From NCBI RefSeq assembly GCF_016863335.1, contig NZ_BOOR01000051.1:1-64000 (forward strand): a stretch of 64,000 bases of DNA. The letters are read 5' to 3'. Under the pieces are notes generated by a model. It was given only the letters and a program-made list of their open reading frames with translations. It was not told where the DNA came from and made no database searches. Below, one piece after another: positions 1 through 7,408 of the stretch (positions are counted from its first letter, which is position 1; every line of letters starts with the position of its first letter). Position numbers and translations under genes: made by a program. The stretch is from Planotetraspora thailandica (GTDB lineage Bacteria; Actinomycetota; Actinomycetes; Streptosporangiales; Streptosporangiaceae).

Positions 1-148
1 GGGGATTGCCATCGTTCACAGCGACTGAGCATTGCGCGTCGTCGGTCGCCTGGCGGTCGAGCAGCACGATTGGGATGCCGCGCCTGCGCAGGTGCTCCAA
101 TCGATCGTCGGTCGCGGTGAGGGCGTGACCAGGATTTATAGGCGTAAA
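1..148 (-). pseudogene. LacI-family regulator fragment
   Basis: The minus strand reads through an open frame from an in-frame TGA at 149-151 down to the window edge. It encodes a segment typical of the sugar-binding domain of LacI/GalR repressors (FTPIN, then a run ending RRRGIPIVLLDR, then SVAVND). The N-terminal helix-turn-helix that should lie at higher coordinates is absent: that space holds a promoter and the start of an ABC gene pointing the other way. I therefore read it as a truncated remnant. Its original ligand was presumably a sugar, as for the family. The gene may continue to the left of the window. Confidence 0.6.
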
Positions 149-197
149 TCAGATTGCACCCCGGTTCGATGCTGCCAGAACGATGACGATGTGACTC

Positions 198-226
198 TTG
201 ACACATACAGAGGTCGGACCTAGCTT
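198..226 (+). promoter_or_regulatory. sigma70-like promoter
   Basis: A consensus -35 hexamer TTGACA (198-203) is followed after 17 bases by TAGCTT (221-226). It points into the ABC-ATPase remnant starting at 289. Such a full -35 box is rare in this GC-rich sequence. Confidence 0.5.
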
Positions 227-243
227 CACAATGCAGCACCTAT

Positions 244-255
244 TGAAACGATTCA
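244..255. promoter_or_regulatory. LacI-family operator candidate
   Basis: TGAAACGATTCA is a near-perfect palindrome with the central CG and AA/TT flanks typical of LacI/GalR operators. It lies just downstream of the predicted promoter, between the LacI remnant and the ABC remnant, where an autoregulating sugar repressor would bind. Confidence 0.5.
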
Positions 256-288
256 TATACCCCCATGCCGTTGGTTGGAGCCCGCCGA

Positions 289-365
289 ATGAGCCGTTCA
301 GTCGAGACCGCCCCGGCTCCTGCCCTCGCGATCCGCGGCCTCACGGTCGAGTTTCCGGAGGTTTG
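289..365 (+). pseudogene. ABC transporter ATPase N-terminal remnant
   Basis: An ATG at 289 begins a short peptide containing ALAIRGLTVEFP, the usual start of a sugar-type ABC ATPase just before the Walker A strand. After about residue 25 the similarity ends: no Walker A or Q-loop follows and the frame runs into unrelated sequence. The junction near 365 looks like a deletion end point. With the LacI remnant and the operator it suggests a former sugar-uptake operon. Confidence 0.45.
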
Positions 366-568
366 CGCGACGGCCGGCTCATCCGTACGCGACATCGCGA
401 CGATCGACGAGGACGAGTTGATCCAGCTCAGGCATATGAATGGATGCTCGCAGTTTCACGGGGGTGGCCTTGTCCCTTTGAAACGGTTCGCTGCAGAAGC
501 GTGGCGGCGGTCACGCCGCCCGGTGCGACGTAGAGCCGGGCGTCCAGGTTCGAAGATTGGAATAGCCG

Positions 569-1110
569 TTGACAGGAACTTTCGTCCGGTTGTTCGGCAG
601 GTGGCCGACCGCTCGCCTGGGCATCGCCGCCCTCGCGATCGGGCTTGGTGCCAGCGCGCTCACGCCCGTGACGACGGCGCAGGCCACGTCGGCCGACGCC
701 CAAGTCGTCAAGTTCGAGACCACCGAGACGCAGGCGAAGTCGGCCGGCATAAGGACCGCAGCGACCACCGAGAGCTCGGCGTTTGCGGAGGACCTGGAGA
801 GCAAGTACATCGACCCGGACCGGATCTACAGCACGGATGTGCGTTGGTGGCTTGGCGACGCTTCGCAGACTGACGAGACGCTGCTGCAGCAGATCCAAGA
901 CCTCTACGACGGCGGCTTCCGGGGTGTCGAACTGTGCATGCAGAACGACAGCAGCGCGTCCGACGCGGACCCCGCGGCACGGTCGACACCTCGGGCAAGG
1001 TCGTCCTGAAGCTGCCCAAGCAAGGCTTGGGCACCCACAAGCTGGTGGTCGACTACCTGGGCGGCGCCGACTTCGAGGCGGCCGGCAAGAAGGTCACTTG
1101 GCGGGTGGTC
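569..1110 (+). pseudogene. internally deleted GH106-type glycoside hydrolase
   Basis: A TTG start at 569 opens a secretory signal sequence (hydrophobic stretch around residues 16-35), followed by the N-terminus of a GH106-like enzyme (YIDPDRIYSTDVRWWLGDA, then GGFRGVELCMQ). Near 965 the similarity stops. In another frame (about 973-1110) an Ig-like Big_3 type ending appears (VVLKLPKQGLGTHKLVVDY). An internal deletion has therefore joined the first ~130 codons to the last ~45 and shifted the frame. The catalytic domain is gone and no activity is expected. A perfect hairpin follows at 1141. Confidence 0.6.
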
Positions 1111-1140
1111 CAAGAAGTAGCCACCGCGCGGAGAGGGCGT

Positions 1141-1165
1141 CGGGCCCGGGCTGAGCCCGGGCCCG
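1141..1165 (+). terminator. hairpin after GH106 remnant
   Basis: Two perfect 12-base arms (1141-1152 and 1154-1165) surround a single central G. There is no U-tract, as is common for actinobacterial terminators. It separates the deleted GH106 gene from the intact one. Confidence 0.6.
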
Positions 1166-1238
1166 CCAGAAGCCATGCGAATGCCTATCAAGCGATACGC
1201 CCAAGCGATTGGGCACAGACCATAGGAAGGACTCGGGA

Positions 1239-4200
1239 ATGACCGTAACCAGAAGGCAGGTGCTGCACGGTGTTGCCGGCGCCACAGCGGCCGCTGCAAT
1301 CGGGACAATGACGGGTGGTGCTTCGGCGGTCGCGGCTGTGGGTGAGAAAGGGGTCACTAGTCGCGCCCTCTTGCTCAGCGCGTTCAAGGCTCCGCCAAAT
1401 GCTTGGCGACCGCACGGCTGGTGGCACTGGATGTCTCCGAACATCACAACGGACGGAGTCCTCAAGGACCTGGACTGGATGAAGCGCGTCGGCCTCGGGG
1501 GGTTCCACCAGTTCACAGGCAATGGCGGAGCGCCCTACGTTCCATCACCAGTGGCGTACATGTCGCAGGAGCACAAGACAGCGCTGAAGATCGCCATCGA
1601 GGGTGCGGCAGCCCGCGGCCTGGAGGCCGCGGTCACGTCATCGGCCGGGTGGTCGATCACCGGGGCGCCTTTCGTCGCTGCCGAGGACGGCATGAAGAAG
1701 CACGTCTGGACCGAGACATGGGTCGACGGCGGCGCGCCGGTAACGGTGCCGCTTCCACAGCCGCCGACTGCCAGCGGCACGTTCCTCGACAGGTCAACCG
1801 CCGGCGTGCCGACCTACTACAAGGACCAAGCCGTCTTCGCCTATCGGGTTGACGACGCTGTGGCGCCGGCATCATTGAACCCGCAAGTCTTCTTCAGCGG
1901 ATACCGAGCCACGGCAAACGGACAGACGACGACGAACGGCGACAGCGGCGTCAAGCTCTCGACAGAAGATGCCGCAAAGGTCCTCAACGACGCCATCACG
2001 GATCCGACCTTCCTGTCCCCGGTGAACGGGTCCTCGTGGGTCCGATTCGAATTCGACGCTCCCATCGCGCTGCGCGGCATGGCCGTTGCCCTCAACGGCG
2101 GGGATTTCGGCGGCTGGCAGGTTCTGATCGAGCAGGGCAACACGACCGTTCAAGTCCAGCGCAGCGACGACGGCGCCACCTGGTCGGACGACATCGCGCT
2201 GAAGGATCAGACTGGGAGCAACATCGTGATCGGCGCGCAGCGGTCGGTCGCGATCGCTGACGCGGCACCGGCCCGGCACTGGCGGGCGGTCTTCGTGACC
2301 ACGGCCAACCCCCTACAGATCACGAAGCTCCAGCCTCGTACCGTCCCGACCGTCCACAAATGGGAGCACAAGGCAGGCTTCGGCCAGGTCGGCAACTTCT
2401 ACCTCATCGACTCCCCCGATGGGGAATTACGCGGCGTGGCGAAGTCGTCCGTTACCGACGTGACGTCCCTGATGGACGGCGCGACCGGGACACTTCGGTG
2501 GACGCCCCCAGCGGGGCGGTGGGTCGTCGTCCGGCTCGGATACAGCCTTACCGGACATCAGAACCGACCGGCGCCGCCCGACGCAACCGGACTCGAGGTC
2601 GACAAGCTCGACCCAGAACGGGTTCGTCGGTACGTGAACACCTACCTCGACCAGTTCCTGTCGTTCCTCCCCAAGGACTTCGTTGGTGTCCACGGCTTGA
2701 GCGGCTTCTTGACGGACAGCTACGAGGCCGGTTACCAGACGTGGACCGAGACGGTCCTCGAACAGTTCGCTGCGAGACGCGGCTACGACGCGAAGCCGTG
2801 GCTTCCGGCACTGGTGGGCGTCGTGGTCGAAAACGCTCGTGAGACCGACAAGTTCCTCTGGGATTGGCGCAAAACGCTCGCGGAGTCGCTGGCCGACAAC
2901 CACTACGGCACCATCAAAGACGTCATCCATGAGCGGGGCCTCAAGCGCTTCTACGCCGAGGCGCAGGAGGACCGCCGCGGCTGGTTCGGCGACGATACGC
3001 GCATACGCAGCCGGGCTGATATCCCGATGGGCGCAGGCCGGACCGCCACGGGTCCCTCACTGGTGTTCAGCGAGCAGTTCCGTCTGGACATGAAGGGCGC
3101 CTCGTCGGTACAGCACGTGTATGGCCGCGAGTACGCCGCCGCCGAGACGCTCACGTTCGCGACCATCCGGTTCATGCCGCGCGACATCAAGCCCTTCCTG
3201 GATCAGGTGCTGGCAGCCGGAGCCACGCGCTTCGTCTTCCACAGCACGGATCTGCAGGCACTTGATGGGGGCCCTGGCACGAGCCTCGGCGTCGGCTGGT
3301 ACTTCACCCGCAACCAGACGTGGTCCGAGGTCGCTGCGCCGTTCGTTGCGTGGACGGCTCGCACGTCCGGATTGCTCAACCAGGGCACGAACATCGCCGA
3401 CGTCGCCTACTTCTACGGGCAGGAGGCGCCAGTGAGCGGCCTATGGCAGCCTGCCCCTGACGGTACCGGCACCCAACCGGACATTCCTCGCACTTGCCAG
3501 TACGACTTCGTGAACGACGAGATCATCCTCGACGAACTGCACAGCAAGGCCGGAACGCTCGTCACGAAGGCGGGTGCGACCTATCGCCTGCTGTATCTCG
3601 GTGGCATGTCTGACCGGTTCACGTTGGACGTGCTGAAGAAGATCGCACAACTCGTTCGGTCGGGCGTCGCCATCTGCGGGCGAAAGCCGACGATGTCTCC
3701 GAGTCTCGCGGATGACGACAAGCAGTTCCAGAAGATTGCCACGCAACTGTGGGGAGACGGCACACAGACCAAGCGGAGAGTGGGCAACGGCTACGTGATG
3801 ACCGGCCTGTCGCCCGATGAGGCGCTGGAGCGGGTCGGCGTCGCACCAGACTGGAGCTTTGAGCCGAAGTCCAGTCCGTTGACGATGGTGCACAAGTCGA
3901 CCACCAAAGCCGACATCTACTTCGTGGTCAACAACGACCGGTCAAATCCCGTTACTACGACGCTCAGCCTGCGCGCCGTGGGTGAGACAGTGGAGCTCTG
4001 GGACGCGGTCACCGGCAAGGCATCGCTGACGAGTTTCGACAGCCGGTCTGGCCGCACAGTACTCCCGCTCACGCTTGGCGCGGCAGAGTCCATCTTCGTA
4101 ATCGTCGGCAAGGGTCGACCGACAAGGGTCACGGTCCCCGCGATCACCGAGCAGAGCCACACCCCGACCGATAGCGGCTGGGACGTCACGTTCTCACCAC

Positions 4201-4688
4201 CTCGTGGCACGCCCGCCGCGCTCAGCCTGTCTGCGCTCACGGATCTGTCGCAGAGCCCGGACACCAATGTGAGGTACTACTCCGGCACGCTCGTCTACAA
4301 GACGACATTGACCACCGACCTCGACCCGCAGGTCCTCGGTGACGCACGGGTCCTCATCGACCTCGGCGCGGCCCACGAGATCGCCGAAGTCAGGCTCAAC
4401 GGTGTCGACCTGGACATTGCGTGGCGCGCGCCGTACCGCATCGACGTCACCGACGCCCTGCGCCAGGGCGCCAATACGCTAGAGGTGCGTGTGACGAACG
4501 GGTGGGCGAACCGCATCATCGGCGACCTGCAGCCCGGCGTCACCGAGACCTACTCGACCCGGTACAACGGACAGACCTTCGGCGTCAGCCGAACCGCACC
4601 GTTGAACCCGTCCGGCCTCGTGGGGCCGGTCACACTCGTTGTAGAACGCGGGCGCGTCGAGGTGGAGGCGCCGACCGTCGGTCGATGA
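1239..4688 (+). CDS. secreted GH106-type alpha-L-rhamnosidase-like protein
   Basis: An 1149-residue exported glycoside hydrolase. The ATG at 1239 is preferred because GGAAGGA lies about 7 bases upstream and the new N-terminus carries a Tat signal (TRRQVLHG, then an alanine-rich stretch). GH106-like features follow: WRPHGWWHWMSPNIT near residue 55, WMKRVGLGGFHQF, and acidic stretches around FLTDSYEAG (~490) and RFYAEAQED (~570). The last ~120 residues form a galactose-binding-like jelly roll (LIDLGAAHEIAEVRLNG, then NTLEVRVTNGWANRIIGD). GH106 enzymes release L-rhamnose from plant polysaccharides or glycosides outside the cell. Decayed sugar-uptake genes and a second broken GH106 gene lie upstream, so its product may no longer be taken up locally. 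Family assignment is firm; the substrate is inferred. Confidence 0.82.
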   Translation: MTVTRRQVLHGVAGATAAAAIGTMTGGASAVAAVGEKGVTSRALLLSAFKAPPNAWRPHGWWHWMSPNITTDGVLKDLDWMKRVGLGGFHQFTGNGGAPYVPSPVAYMSQEHKTALKIAIEGAAARGLEAAVTSSAGWSITGAPFVAAEDGMKKHVWTETWVDGGAPVTVPLPQPPTASGTFLDRSTAGVPTYYKDQAVFAYRVDDAVAPASLNPQVFFSGYRATANGQTTTNGDSGVKLSTEDAAKVLNDAITDPTFLSPVNGSSWVRFEFDAPIALRGMAVALNGGDFGGWQVLIEQGNTTVQVQRSDDGATWSDDIALKDQTGSNIVIGAQRSVAIADAAPARHWRAVFVTTANPLQITKLQPRTVPTVHKWEHKAGFGQVGNFYLIDSPDGELRGVAKSSVTDVTSLMDGATGTLRWTPPAGRWVVVRLGYSLTGHQNRPAPPDATGLEVDKLDPERVRRYVNTYLDQFLSFLPKDFVGVHGLSGFLTDSYEAGYQTWTETVLEQFAARRGYDAKPWLPALVGVVVENARETDKFLWDWRKTLAESLADNHYGTIKDVIHERGLKRFYAEAQEDRRGWFGDDTRIRSRADIPMGAGRTATGPSLVFSEQFRLDMKGASSVQHVYGREYAAAETLTFATIRFMPRDIKPFLDQVLAAGATRFVFHSTDLQALDGGPGTSLGVGWYFTRNQTWSEVAAPFVAWTARTSGLLNQGTNIADVAYFYGQEAPVSGLWQPAPDGTGTQPDIPRTCQYDFVNDEIILDELHSKAGTLVTKAGATYRLLYLGGMSDRFTLDVLKKIAQLVRSGVAICGRKPTMSPSLADDDKQFQKIATQLWGDGTQTKRRVGNGYVMTGLSPDEALERVGVAPDWSFEPKSSPLTMVHKSTTKADIYFVVNNDRSNPVTTTLSLRAVGETVELWDAVTGKASLTSFDSRSGRTVLPLTLGAAESIFVIVGKGRPTRVTVPAITEQSHTPTDSGWDVTFSPPRGTPAALSLSALTDLSQSPDTNVRYYSGTLVYKTTLTTDLDPQVLGDARVLIDLGAAHEIAEVRLNGVDLDIAWRAPYRIDVTDALRQGANTLEVRVTNGWANRIIGDLQPGVTETYSTRYNGQTFGVSRTAPLNPSGLVGPVTLVVERGRVEVEAPTVGR

Positions 4689-4810
4689 TCCCCGTGCGAC
4701 ACGGTGCCGAGGAGACACCGGCGACGTCGACCATGCGAGGAGACTGGAATGCTGAGTCGTCGCTGCCGCGACCGTTCCTCACCGATCGCGCGGCGACTCT
4801 AGATGATCGA

Positions 4811-4826
4811 TTCCAAGCGCTTTGAT
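4811..4826. promoter_or_regulatory. LacI-family operator candidate
   Basis: The 16-base site has a perfect AAGCGCTT core (4815-4822) with central CG, the pattern of LacI-family operators. It is followed at once by the transposase remnant, so whatever it controlled may have been cut off. A short ATG reading frame at about 4749 with GGAG ahead of it ends after 17 codons and could be the stump of that gene. Confidence 0.35.
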
Positions 4827-4831
4827 CACTA

Positions 4832-4966
4832 TTAGTGGTCGTAAGCGATCAGGGATCGCTTGATGGGTTGGCCGGTCTTGTCGTTGTGCCAGATCGCGGC
4901 GGTCAGCGCGAGTATTCGCGCCGGCACGCGACTGATCACCCCAGTTGGCGTACGACCGCCATGACG
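4832..4966 (-). pseudogene. IS982-like transposase C-terminal fragment
   Basis: The minus strand encodes RHGGRTPTGV, then ILALTAAIWHN and KRSLIAYDH before a TAA stop at 4832-4834. This is the standard end of actinobacterial IS982-family transposases. Upstream of about 4966 the similarity stops, so the catalytic DDE part is missing. The element is dead and marks a past insertion plus deletion. Confidence 0.65.
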
Positions 4967-4976
4967 TCCGCAGACA

Positions 4977-5005
4977 CCGCCCATCCGCGCCCCGCGGATG
5001 GGCGG
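4977..5005. terminator. perfect 13-bp hairpin
   Basis: Arms 4977-4989 and 4993-5005 are exact inverted repeats with a CCC loop. No T-tract follows. It sits just beyond the truncated transposase and may be a terminator of a lost gene. Confidence 0.5.
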
Positions 5006-5174
5006 TTCGTCTGTGGCAGTTGAGATTGTGCAGTGACTGAATTGCGGGTACGGGCCTGAATCCCGGAGGCCAGGTCAGTCAGGGGCTGACGTCCGCACCA
5101 AACTGAAGGCGGTGCTGCGCGCGATCTTGGAGGGCAGTCCGCGGCCACCGGTTCCGACCGATCCATGACTCGCG

Positions 5175-5562
5175 GGCCAGGCCGGCGGAGGGTGCGCTGG
5201 TGTCGGCCGAACTGCTGCAACTGCTCCGCCACCCGGGCGATGGTGTCGAACCGCAGCGGATCACCGTGCCGGTCGACACGTCCGGCGGCGGCCGCAACAC
5301 CGCCGACGTCATCGGTGGTTCCTCGGCGACGACAACCGGGTGTGGATCACCCACGCCCTATCAGAGGGTTATGTCGTCGACGGACTCATGGGAGGCGCAT
5401 GTAGCGAGACGGGGAGATCCCGCCGAAGAACCTCGCGCCAGCGGTCCACACGTTGACGCCAAGCAGGGCAAGCTGCTGCGCGCCGAGCCGATCGCCCAGC
5501 AGATGAAGCTCGACCGGGTGCGATTGGTCGGGGCGTTTCCCCGACCTGGAGGCAGAGTGGGT
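5175..5562 (+). pseudogene. phage terminase large-subunit remnant
   Basis: Pieces of a phage terminase nuclease region can be read on the plus strand in more than one frame. They include EGALVSAELLQLLRHPGD, VDTSGGGRNTADVIGG, FLGDDNRVWITHA, SSTDSWEAHV and KLLRAEPIAQQMKLDRVRLV followed by FP and, after a frameshift, DLEAEWVT. Terminases carry the same order: the acidic nuclease motif in a VDPSGGG context, then RAEPVAALYEQGRVHHVG-FPELE. At least two frameshifts break it. It marks a decayed prophage beside the tRNA-Pro half. Confidence 0.55.
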
Positions 5563-5760
5563 GACAGCCACCTGACGACCCAAGGGCCCGCCAGTGCCCG
5601 AGCCGTCCTTTACGACGTAGATTCGCTCTTCGTTTGAACACGGCCTGCCCGGCGACGCACGAAACCACCAGCGAACGCGGTGGCACTCAGGAGAGAGATC
5701 TGTCACCCGACGACAGCCCCCGAGACGTCGAGCTTGGGTGACACCTGGGTGACACAAGCG
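5563..5760. other. no recognisable gene
   Basis: Sequence between the terminase remnant and the tRNA-Pro terminator. I see no supported gene, only short open frames without ribosome sites. Confidence 0.5.
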
Positions 5761-5794
5761 AAAAGCCACAGTATCCAATCATGGATACTGTGGC
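5761..5794 (-). terminator. terminator of the tRNA-Pro remnant
   Basis: Perfect 12-base arms (5765-5776 and 5783-5794) with loop AATCAT; on the minus strand a run of four T follows. It lies 20 bases beyond the tRNA-Pro 3' end, as expected for the original chromosomal terminator. Confidence 0.75.
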
Positions 5795-5814
5795 TCCGAC
5801 CTGCCGAAACAGAG

Positions 5815-5856
5815 TCGGGACGACAGGATTTGAACCTGCGACCCCTTGACCCCCAG
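5815..5856 (-). pseudogene. tRNA-Pro(GGG) 3' half (attachment-site scar)
   Basis: From the anticodon loop to the discriminator base this matches the 3' part of tRNA-Pro(GGG): the loop CTGGGGG, the anticodon-stem strand TCAAG, an intact T-arm with TTCAAAT, and the acceptor strand CGTCCCG plus A. On the 5' side of the loop the expected stem partner is absent and the D-arm and 5' acceptor strand are missing, so it cannot be a functional tRNA. A solitary tRNA 3' half is the classic mark left by an element that integrates at a tRNA gene. CCA is not encoded. Confidence 0.7.
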
Positions 5857-6374
5857 CCTGGGCCACTTGGTCCAAATACTCACCAGCGGTGGGCGCGCCA
5901 CAGTTCGGGCCATTCCGCACCCTGGCGAGCGTGGCGCTTCACAACAGCGACGCGTCCACAATCCCTGCGGGAAGAAGACCCAGGCGGCTCGGTTGTCATA
6001 CTGCCCGCGACCACTGAAGCGGGCACTGGCTGATCCATTGAACACCTATCCGCATGAGCAGCCATACGTCAGGATTTCAGAGGATAGTCGCCGATTCATC
6101 GCACAGTGCGACCGTTCGATCACCATGCCCGACCTCGCCATGGATGTGCATGATCAGCCCGATGGGTCATATGTGCTGTTCGTCTGCCTCGCCACTCGCT
6201 GGGACAGCGGTCCGACCAATCTAAAAGCCGAATCACCTTCGGCGCGTTCACGGTTCCGATCGAACACCACGATGGGCCGATCCCGCACAACCACGTGCCG
6301 GCGAAGGCGGATCACTGACGGACCGAGACAGCGAGTGACGGTCGATCCGGGGGTCAGATCGGGGTCAGACGATC
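5857..6374. other. former element side of the att scar; no confirmed gene
   Basis: I find no gene that I recognise. A stretch around 6030-6240 on the plus strand stays open and reads with a protein-like composition (for example MPDLAMDVHDQPDGSYVLF), but it has no clear start or relative. Confidence 0.4.
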
Positions 6375-6406
6375 AAAAAGCCGGACCCCCGTAAACGGGA
6401 TCCGGC
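6375..6406 (-). terminator. terminator of tRNA-Val(CAC)
   Basis: A GC-rich stem (6380-6390 with 6395-6406, one bulge) is followed on the minus strand by five T. It lies 19 bases beyond the CCA end of the tRNA-Val gene. Confidence 0.75.
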
Positions 6407-6424
6407 CTCTGAACTGCGACAACA

Positions 6425-6499
6425 TGGTGGGCGATACTGGGATCGAACCAGTGACCTCTTCGGTGTGAACGAAGCGCTCTCCCGCTGAGCTAATCGCCC
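6425..6499 (-). tRNA. tRNA-Val(CAC)
   Basis: Full cloverleaf on the minus strand: acceptor GGGCGAT/ATCGCCC, D-arm GCTC/GAGC, anticodon stem CTTCG/CGAAG with loop TTCACAC (anticodon CAC), T-arm ACTGG/CCAGT. The CCA end is encoded (6425-6427). It reads GUG codons. Outside the anticodon arm it is nearly the same sequence as the two tRNA-Val(GAC) genes elsewhere in the window. Confidence 0.97.
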
Positions 6500-6751
6500 G
6501 GGATGATCGGCTACCTCGCGGCGCCGACGGAGAAACCATACCGCAATCCACGGACTCCTGGCGAAACCACGATCAGCCCGCCCCCTTCGTCCGATGTTCC
6601 CCAATGGCGGCGAAAGGTTCTGCGGAGAGTCCGCGGCGTGACGGTGTGGTGTCATAGCATCGTGATGCTCCTCGCTCGACCGTTACGCACCAGGTAAGAT
6701 CCTTTGCCCGCAATAGCTCCGCCAGGAGGGGTCAAAGAACAGGTAAAGCCC

Positions 6752-6784
6752 GCGCAAACATGTGCCCGTTGGTGATGTTTGCGC
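6752..6784. promoter_or_regulatory. inverted repeat upstream of ssgB-like gene
   Basis: Perfect 10-base arms GCGCAAACAT (6752-6761) and ATGTTTGCGC (6775-6784) separated by 13 bases. They lie about 175 bases before the sporulation gene, in a 459-base gene-free stretch (6500-6958). No T-tract follows, so a regulator binding site is more likely than a terminator. A smaller hairpin (CCCCT/AGGGG) is at 6917-6930. Confidence 0.45.
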
Positions 6785-6958
6785 AGGTAGATGACCGAAT
6801 GTCAAGCTGTGATCTGCGTTACAGAAGGGCCTGGAGGCGGAATCTCTCCTACGGGTCTCTTCGTTCGACTCGTAGCAACGAGCTCTGGACGAAGCCCACC
6901 ATCGATGCAGTGACAGCCCCTGTTTAGGGGACCCGACGACGAAAAGGTTTGGCTGACG

Positions 6959-7375
6959 ATGCACAGCACCACCGTCTCTGCCGAGCTGGGCCTTCGGCTT
7001 GTGGTCCCCGACCGAACGACAGTCCCCCTCCTCGCCGGTCTGTGTTACACAGCCGAAGACCCCTACGCCATCCGCATGGCCTTCCATGTGGGCAATGACG
7101 AGCCCGTCGAGTGGATCTTCGCGCGCGAGCTCCTGACCGTCGGCATCGTCCGGCGCGTGGGCGACGGAGACGTCCAGGTCTGGCCGGCCCGGGCCGACGG
7201 CGAGCGCACGCTCAACATCAGCCTCACCTCGCCGTTCGGACAGGCCCTCTTCGAAGTCCCCCTCGCTCCCCTCACCGAATTCCTCCACCGCACCTACGAG
7301 CTCGTCCCCGCGGGACGCGAGACCGACTTCATGGATCTCGACGACGAGCTCATCAACATGCTCTGGAGCTCTTGA
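6959..7375 (+). CDS. ssgB: SsgA-like sporulation and cell-division protein, SsgB type
   Basis: 138 residues, the usual length of SsgA-like proteins (SALPs), a family confined to sporulating actinomycetes. The sequence follows the SsgB pattern: LGLRLVVPDRTTVPLLAGL, DPYAIRMAFH, VEWIFARELLTVGI, GDVQVWPARADG and LDDELINMLW. In Streptomyces, SsgB marks future division sites in aerial hyphae and recruits FtsZ to them, which is the basis for the role here. The ribosome site before the ATG is weak (AAAAGG at about 12 bases). The gene stands alone, with a conspicuous inverted repeat upstream that may control developmental timing. Confident in family; SsgB rather than another SALP is likely but not proven. 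Confidence 0.85.
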   Translation: MHSTTVSAELGLRLVVPDRTTVPLLAGLCYTAEDPYAIRMAFHVGNDEPVEWIFARELLTVGIVRRVGDGDVQVWPARADGERTLNISLTSPFGQALFEVPLAPLTEFLHRTYELVPAGRETDFMDLDDELINMLWSS

Positions 7376-7408
7376 CCCGCCCAGACGGCACACCCGGGCG
7401 ACCGCGAC

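Noticed and set aside
4811-4861. Inverted repeats (AAGCGATC/GATCGCTT at 4843-4861) as a functional terminator
   Set aside because: They lie within the transposase coding end and are probably part of the insertion-sequence terminus; no T-tract.
5815-5856. Functional tRNA-Pro
   Set aside because: The D-arm and the 5' acceptor and anticodon strands are missing.
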